The position numbers and the translations under genes are program-made. A DNA stretch of 18,928 bases, from positions 1 through 18,928 of the forward strand of contig CANQAW010000011.1 in NCBI GenBank assembly GCA_947589525.1. The letters run 5' to 3'. Shown one piece after another: positions 15,125-18,928 of the stretch; position 1 is the stretch's first letter; each line of letters opens with the position of its first letter. The DNA comes from Candidatus Gastranaerophilales bacterium. Its GTDB lineage: Bacteria > Cyanobacteriota > Vampirovibrionia > Gastranaerophilales > Gastranaerophilaceae. The notes beneath the pieces were generated by a model that was not told the DNA's origin, searched no databases, and saw only the letters and a program-made list of their open reading frames with translations.

Positions 15125-16315
15125 TTATTTTGCCTTTATAAAATTATTTTCGCCTATTAAACCGATATCATCATCGGTGAAATATTCTTCTGCAACAGAA
15201 CCTGCCATAACGGCATCATTAACAACCGTAGGACGACCTTTAACAATATTGGTTATATATAAATTTTCCGCAGTTTTTGCTTCGCTTTCAAGAACATTTT
15301 CAAAATAGACTTTTAAAAAACCTTTCTTGTCGCCTTTTTGCAAAAGTTCGCTCATTTCTTTTGCTCTTGTTGCTTTTTCCATAATGCCTGCCGAATATTT
15401 CGAAGCTTTAGCTGCTTGTTCGCTTCCTGCCTGATACATACCTTGTTTATTAATTACATCTTGGTATATTTTTTCATTAAACCTTGAACCGTCGCCAAAG
15501 AGCATATTATCAACTTGTTCCTTATAATTTCCAAATTTTTCTAATGTTGCTTTTTTATCAATTTCATAACAGCAATCCGTAGTGTCAAATGTACCGCCGT
15601 TTTCTTGATATGTATATCTATAATTATCAATCATTTGTTGTTTTAATCCGTCAGCACCATAGGTTCTTGCAATATCTGAAGCTTGATTAAAATGCTGTAA
15701 TTCGTGTCTTATTTCAACTTCAATATTTTTTCCGAGTCTTCTCATTGCACTTTTACCCTTGGGAGTTAAAAGTTTTTCGGGTATATCAATTTTACCGGAT
15801 ACGTTATCGTAATTTGGTGCACCCATACCGTTTTTGGAAAATTGCACTTCGGGCTTTACTACTAATCCCATTTCGTTGCCTATCATTTCATAATTAATTA
15901 AAGTATCCGCTTTTGCAAATTCTAATCTTACTCCATCAAAATTAGTGCATTTAGATAAGTTGGAAACTAACTTGGTATTCAATCCGACAGTGCCTCTGCC
16001 ATAGCGTGCAAAACGTGAAACTTGTTTGAATGCTTTTGGCGCAAAAGGTAAAGATAAAGCTAAATCCACTCCGTCTCCGCCTATTTGTTGTAAGTCTTCA
16101 CGAACCTCATTATATCTTCCCGCTTTATTATCTTTTATAGTTTCAACAACATCAAATACAGTTTTTCCTACGGAAAAACCTGCAAAACCTAACGCTAAAA
16201 TTGAGGCAGCAGCAGCCGAAGCTACTCCGATTATGGGAGCGCCCGCAATAAGAAGGGAAGTAGCGCCTATGGCAAGCAAACTTTTAGCAGGATGTTTAAT
16301 AATTGCCGTTGCCAT
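15125..16315 (-). CDS. HExxH metallopeptidase-like protein (truncated N-terminus)
   Basis: No named family is recognised. Residues 200-208 (VEIRHELQH) contain the zinc-peptidase motif H204-E-L-Q-H208. 'YFENVLESEAKTAENL' (about 337-352) could supply a third zinc-ligand glutamate, E343 or E345. The first 60 residues are very hydrophobic and A/G-rich (about 12-50), enough for one or two membrane-crossing or pore-like helices. The ATG at 16315 has no Shine-Dalgarno sequence. Coding-like sequence continues upstream in another frame to 16526, so this open frame is probably the larger part of a gene broken by frameshifts. It is divergent from the ADP-ribosyltransferase-like gene. A secreted effector, toxin or phage-type peptidase is plausible but unproved. 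Confidence 0.7.
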   Translation of the reverse strand: MATAIIKHPAKSLLAIGATSLLIAGAPIIGVASAAAASILALGFAGFSVGKTVFDVVETIKDNKAGRYNEVREDLQQIGGDGVDLALSLPFAPKAFKQVSRFARYGRGTVGLNTKLVSNLSKCTNFDGVRLEFAKADTLINYEMIGNEMGLVVKPEVQFSKNGMGAPNYDNVSGKIDIPEKLLTPKGKSAMRRLGKNIEVEIRHELQHFNQASDIARTYGADGLKQQMIDNYRYTYQENGGTFDTTDCCYEIDKKATLEKFGNYKEQVDNMLFGDGSRFNEKIYQDVINKQGMYQAGSEQAAKASKYSAGIMEKATRAKEMSELLQKGDKKGFLKVYFENVLESEAKTAENLYITNIVKGRPTVVNDAVMAGSVAEEYFTDDDIGLIGENNFIKAK

Positions 16316-16526
16316 ATTTTAACTTTATTGGCAAAACCTTTGCCAACCAGTTTAACCCCTTCTTTAAAGCTTACTTTTTCTTCCGAACCGCCCTTTAAAG
16401 TGCTGACAAATTCATCATATTTTGTGTTAGTCTTGATAAGTTCAACATTATCTTTTTTGCCGGCATTTTGCTTGTTAAATTCTGCTAAAAATCATGATTT
16501 GATAAATTGACTGTATTTAATGTCAT
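16316..16526 (-). pseudogene. Frameshifted 5' end of the HExxH gene
   Basis: An ATG at 16526, preceded by AAAGGGATGG as ribosome site, encodes MTLNTVNLSNHDF and then stops at 16485. In the next frame, AEFNKQNAGKKDNVELIKTN...GKGFANKVK reads open from 16485 to the MATAII start, where the frame must change again. Both shifts fall in short runs, five A at 16487-16491 and four T at 16317-16320 (plus strand). One inserted base at each would join everything into a protein about 77 residues longer. This may be decay, a switchable gene, or homopolymer errors in the assembly. Confidence 0.6.
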
Positions 16527-16544
16527 ACACACCATCCCTTTTTT

Positions 16545-16558
16545 ACTTATATATAAGT
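16545..16558. promoter_or_regulatory. 14-bp perfect palindrome ACTTATATATAAGT
   Basis: This palindrome lies 19 bp upstream of the original start codon of the HExxH gene, where a -10 region would be expected on the minus strand. It could be an operator overlapping the promoter. It is simple AT-rich sequence, so chance is a real alternative. Confidence 0.35.
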
Positions 16559-16641
16559 GATTTCAAAACAAAAATTGATATTTTATTAAGATTTTTAAAA
16601 TCGAATTTTTTGAAAAAATAACCTCTTTTTGTGTGCCCTTT

Positions 16642-16773
16642 AAACACGTCAGCCGAAATTCAAACGAGGAAATAATTCCAATCCAACACTACCGTAATTG
16701 CGCAAACTAAATGTATAATTCAAACACGTTAGCCAAAATGCAGACAGAGGAACAGTTTTAATTCAATACCACC
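16642..16773. repeat. Degenerate direct repeat, 52-bp units 80 bp apart
   Basis: Units 16642-16693 and 16722-16773 both begin AAACACGTYAGCC, contain GAGGAA near the middle and end CAAYACYACC. Several substitutions separate them. They occupy the 375-bp gap between the divergent HExxH and ADP-ribosyltransferase-like genes. No coding frame spans both copies. Apart from these and the palindrome I see nothing else in this gap. Confidence 0.55.
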
Positions 16774-16901
16774 AAAATCAAACTATCCGTAAATATCTAA
16801 TTGCTACATCAATAACTAATTTGCGTTTAAACTAACTTTACAATCAGGCAATTTTTTTTAATTTTTTAGCTTTATTATTGTAGTTAAGAAAGGATTTTAT
16901 A

Positions 16902-18155
16902 GTGAAAAGTGTAAATTTAGAAAAAACAAATCAAACATATATTTTAAATAATCGAAATTTTACTTCAAATACGGTTAAAACAAATGAAAATGTAAAACAA
17001 CTTAAAGATAACAATAACAAATTAAAGAAAACACTTATTTCCCTTGCCGTTATAGGGGGTGCGATTGTAGCAGGTGTTGCAATATATAAAAACTCAGGTA
17101 ATAAAGTAATTCAAAAAACACAACAATCCTTTCAGAATAATTCAAAAATTGCAAGTAAAATTAATAGCAAAGAAGTTGGCGCAACAAATATGACTGAAGT
17201 GGCAAATGTTGCAAAAAAGACGCAAACAAGCTCGGAAGCATTGATTGAAAAAACAGGTGAATCGAATTTGTCAAAAGTGAATTCTTCTGCCGATTTTACT
17301 TTATCCGAAACTCAAATTGAACCTGAAAAACAAAACATAACGGATGAAATTTTGCCTCAAGCGCAAAAACCCGCAGTTGAACAAAAGGTGCAGGAAATTT
17401 TAGGAAAATCTTATTATAAACCGATGGTTGGTGAAACATTCAATTTGGCAGTTTCTAAGGATACAAAAAGTGTTGATTATATTATTCAAGGCAAAGACGG
17501 CATATTCAGAAAACACACCTTGATTTTAGATAAAGATGAAGACATAAAAAAATCTATCAGCGGATTAAAGTTATACAATGAATCTGATGAATTTTATCCT
17601 TTTTTAAGAATGAGACAATACACGGCTAATCATGAACTGCCCAAAGGACAGGATTATCAAGAGTGGTATGAAAGCATTGCCTGTTTATATGAAGATGAAG
17701 TAAAAAAATTTCCCAATATTGAAGCATTCATAAAACAAAAAAGCGACCCCAAAATCTATCAGGCAAGGCAATTAAAAAAGCTAACCAAAGTTAATCCCAC
17801 AGAAAGCGTGCATTTTTTGTATCGCGGGATTAACCCTAATACGATGCCTAAAGAATATATGGATATGTTAGAAAATTCAAAAATCGGAGATATTATCATC
17901 CCTGATTGGGGCGTAAGCTGTGCCACCTCCAATGCACCATACGCCATAAATAACTATACGCATAAAACCGCTTCAGATAAACCAAGTATTTTAAGAATAA
18001 AAGTTCCAAAAGGTGCAAGACTGGCAGGATTATATAAAGATGGTTTTGAAGAATTTCATTTGCCTTCCTTGTCCGAATATAAATATCTGAACAAACGCAA
18101 TCTGGGCGGACTAACCGTATATGATTTAGAATATATAATTCCTGATATAAAATAA
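16902..18155 (+). CDS. Membrane-anchored protein with a C-terminal ADP-ribosyltransferase-like domain
   Basis: The 417-aa protein starts at GTG, with AAGGA at 16890-16894 as ribosome site. A basic, Asn-rich N-terminus (1-43) precedes one hydrophobic helix (44-62), then a low-complexity polar linker to about 160. The C-terminal 250 residues resemble R-S-E mono-ADP-ribosyltransferase toxins. These have R308 in FLYRGI, 'GVSCATSNAPYA' (337-348) where FTSTS normally stands, and E383-E384 in 'FEEFHLPS' where the ExE-x3-P loop stands. The middle motif keeps S343. The residue two before the catalytic E384 is F382 rather than Q or E, so activity or target preference may differ. Such domains use NAD+ to modify proteins. 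It could be an effector, an inter-bacterial toxin or a degenerate copy. No immunity gene is obvious next to it. Confidence 0.72.
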   Translation: MKSVNLEKTNQTYILNNRNFTSNTVKTNENVKQLKDNNNKLKKTLISLAVIGGAIVAGVAIYKNSGNKVIQKTQQSFQNNSKIASKINSKEVGATNMTEVANVAKKTQTSSEALIEKTGESNLSKVNSSADFTLSETQIEPEKQNITDEILPQAQKPAVEQKVQEILGKSYYKPMVGETFNLAVSKDTKSVDYIIQGKDGIFRKHTLILDKDEDIKKSISGLKLYNESDEFYPFLRMRQYTANHELPKGQDYQEWYESIACLYEDEVKKFPNIEAFIKQKSDPKIYQARQLKKLTKVNPTESVHFLYRGINPNTMPKEYMDMLENSKIGDIIIPDWGVSCATSNAPYAINNYTHKTASDKPSILRIKVPKGARLAGLYKDGFEEFHLPSLSEYKYLNKRNLGGLTVYDLEYIIPDIK

Positions 18156-18429
18156 TTGTCAATTAACCTTTATTTTATTAGCCGAACACTCGAACGACAG
18201 TTATGAGACAGCGGAAAAGTGCCAAATTATATTAAATGCGTGTTTTTTATTTATTTATAAACCTATAGATAATTTTAGTATGCCACGGAGTAACGAAAGT
18301 TCAAATCGACCGTATTGGCGCTTAAGATAATCAATTTCCAACTTGCTATGTGTTAGTGTTATTAGGCATATATGCCAAGTTAATGTTACAAAGCTTCCTG
18401 CCAAAACAGACTTTAATATACAATATCTT
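18156..18429. other. Intergenic DNA with no recognised feature
   Basis: This is the first part of the 574-bp gap after the ADP-ribosyltransferase-like gene. I see no coding frame, RNA gene, convincing terminator or repeat in it. Confidence 0.5.
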
Positions 18430-18529
18430 TTTGCGAGAGGGCAAAAGCGAAGCGGTTGCTCCGAGACGCAGACTTCACTAATTAGCTCCTGAGGAAATCA
18501 AAGATTTTTACGCACCCCAAGGGTCTTTC

Positions 18530-18563
18530 CAATCCGTAAGGCTCATTCTTCGCCAACGGATTG
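18530..18563. repeat. GGCTCAT...CTTCGCC hairpin, right copy
   Basis: CAATCCGT (18530-18537) and ACGGATTG (18556-18563) are exact inverted copies around the conserved core GGCTCATTCTTCGCC. The left-edge copy at 293-319 has the same core but another outer stem, TCGT/ACGA. Confidence 0.7.
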
Positions 18564-18592
18564 TGGGCATCGCCTATCAACAGTTACGCCCC

Positions 18593-18610
18593 GTCCTCAT
18601 CAGACAGGAC
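18593..18610. repeat. Hairpin between the CCTATCAAyAGTTACG and ACTTCACTCyGG words
   Basis: GTCCT (18593-18597) pairs with AGGAC (18606-18610) around a CATCAGAC loop. It takes the place of hairpin 1 of the left block: same flanks, same CTCATC at the loop, different stem bases that still pair. Confidence 0.55.
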
Positions 18611-18714
18611 TTCACTCCGGCTTACGCATAAAATTTGCCGCGTCTCACTCTGCCGACGGGAAAGACTAAATTATTTATATCATATGATTTAATATGTAAA
18701 AACAGTTTTTATGT

Positions 18715-18720
18715 TACAAT
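18715..18720 (+). promoter_or_regulatory. Probable extended -10 of the right-edge gene
   Basis: TACAAT at 18715-18720 is preceded by TGT (18712-18714), the same TG-N-TA-AAT layout as before the glycosyltransferase. Only 9 nt separate it from the ATG and there is no Shine-Dalgarno sequence, so a very short leader is implied. The -35 is weak. Confidence 0.4.
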
Positions 18721-18729
18721 TAGTGCATA

Positions 18730-18928
18730 ATGGATAATATTCCTAAAAAGATATTTTTAAAAGGTGAAAATAGAACAGATGATGTTGTAAGGTGTGTTAG
18801 AACCGGTAAGTTTTATAAAATAACATTTAAAAATAACAAAACATATACTTACAATTATTATGATGTAAAAATAATAGAACCCAATAAAGAAGAACTGTTT
18901 ATTGATTATCGTTTAAATTATTTTAAAA
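18730..18928 (+). CDS. Partial gene running off the right edge, unrecognised
   Basis: An open frame from ATG 18730 continues past the window end, giving 66 residues. It starts MDNIPKKIFLKGENRTDDVV, then RCVRTGKFYKITF, and 'KTYTYNYYDVKIIEP'. The pattern looks like a small all-beta domain with regularly spaced aromatic residues. I do not recognise the family, and too little is visible to predict a function. The close -10 and the absent ribosome site suggest a leaderless message. Confidence 0.7.
   Translation, partial: MDNIPKKIFLKGENRTDDVVRCVRTGKFYKITFKNNKTYTYNYYDVKIIEPNKEELFIDYRLNYFK

Larger units (their letters stand above)
18430..18660. repeat. GC-richer hairpin mosaic, right-edge copy
   Basis: It shares words with 1-361, in a different order: GGCAAAAGCGA (18440-18450), ACTTCACT (18472-18479), GCTCCTGAGG (18485-18494), GGCTCATTCTTCGCCAACG (18540-18558), TCGCCTATCAACAGTTACG (18570-18588) and ACTTCACTCCGGCTTACGC (18609-18627). 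Inverted repeats are listed separately. The block is visibly richer in GC than its flanks and has no believable coding frame. Confidence 0.7.

Noticed and set aside
18290..18320. GTTCAAATC resembling a tRNA T-loop
   Set aside because: The flanking five bases do not pair and no acceptor or anticodon arm can be drawn.
18588..18612. CTGATGAG on the minus strand, resembling the hammerhead ribozyme core
   Set aside because: The required GAAA box and third stem are absent. The match comes from the CTCATC loop shared by the repeat hairpins.

Overview
The window is an AT-rich bacterial chromosome segment. Gene content and protein style suggest an uncultured gut member of the non-photosynthetic cyanobacterial sister lineage (Melainabacteria/Vampirovibrionia, order Gastranaerophilales). 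The reasons are the very low GC, a FixC/FixX pair joined to topA, dprA and aroE, and hypothetical proteins that begin with a short 'M-K/R-I-x-P ... V-N-F-K/G' N-terminus, which I associate with that group. This placement is inference; no rRNA or marker tree is available here.

Positions 362-7621 (minus strand) are a compact seven-gene operon. Read in transcription order it is fixC-like flavoprotein, fixX-like ferredoxin, a 150-aa protein built from two copies of an 'SRWYD' module, a TPR protein, dprA, topA and aroE. Genes are 1-16 bp apart or overlap, and a promoter-like sequence sits immediately before fixC. A divergent plus-strand gene (7772-10390) encodes an exported M16 zinc peptidase with two M16 halves.

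Positions 10462-14907 are accessory. They hold a sialyltransferase-like glycosyltransferase with an 11-C tract near its 3' end (a probable slippage or phase-variation site), a 154-aa and a 671-aa protein sharing the VNF-type N-terminus, and a small NTF2-like protein. The 671-aa protein is an internal duplication of a membrane module, and its start codon lies in the arm of a 43-bp near-perfect palindrome.

Positions 15125-18155 look like an effector or toxin island. A minus-strand HExxH metallopeptidase-like protein has its 5' end broken by two apparent homopolymer frameshifts. Divergent from it is a membrane-anchored protein whose C-terminus resembles an R-S-E ADP-ribosyltransferase. The intergenic DNA between them has degenerate direct repeats.

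Both edges of the window (1-361 and about 18430-18660) carry related, visibly GC-richer mosaics of hairpins that share loop and flank sequences but have different, compensated stems. They look like a dispersed structured repeat family. A further gene starts at 18730 and runs off the end. I saw no tRNA, rRNA, CRISPR array, insertion sequence or convincing intrinsic terminator.
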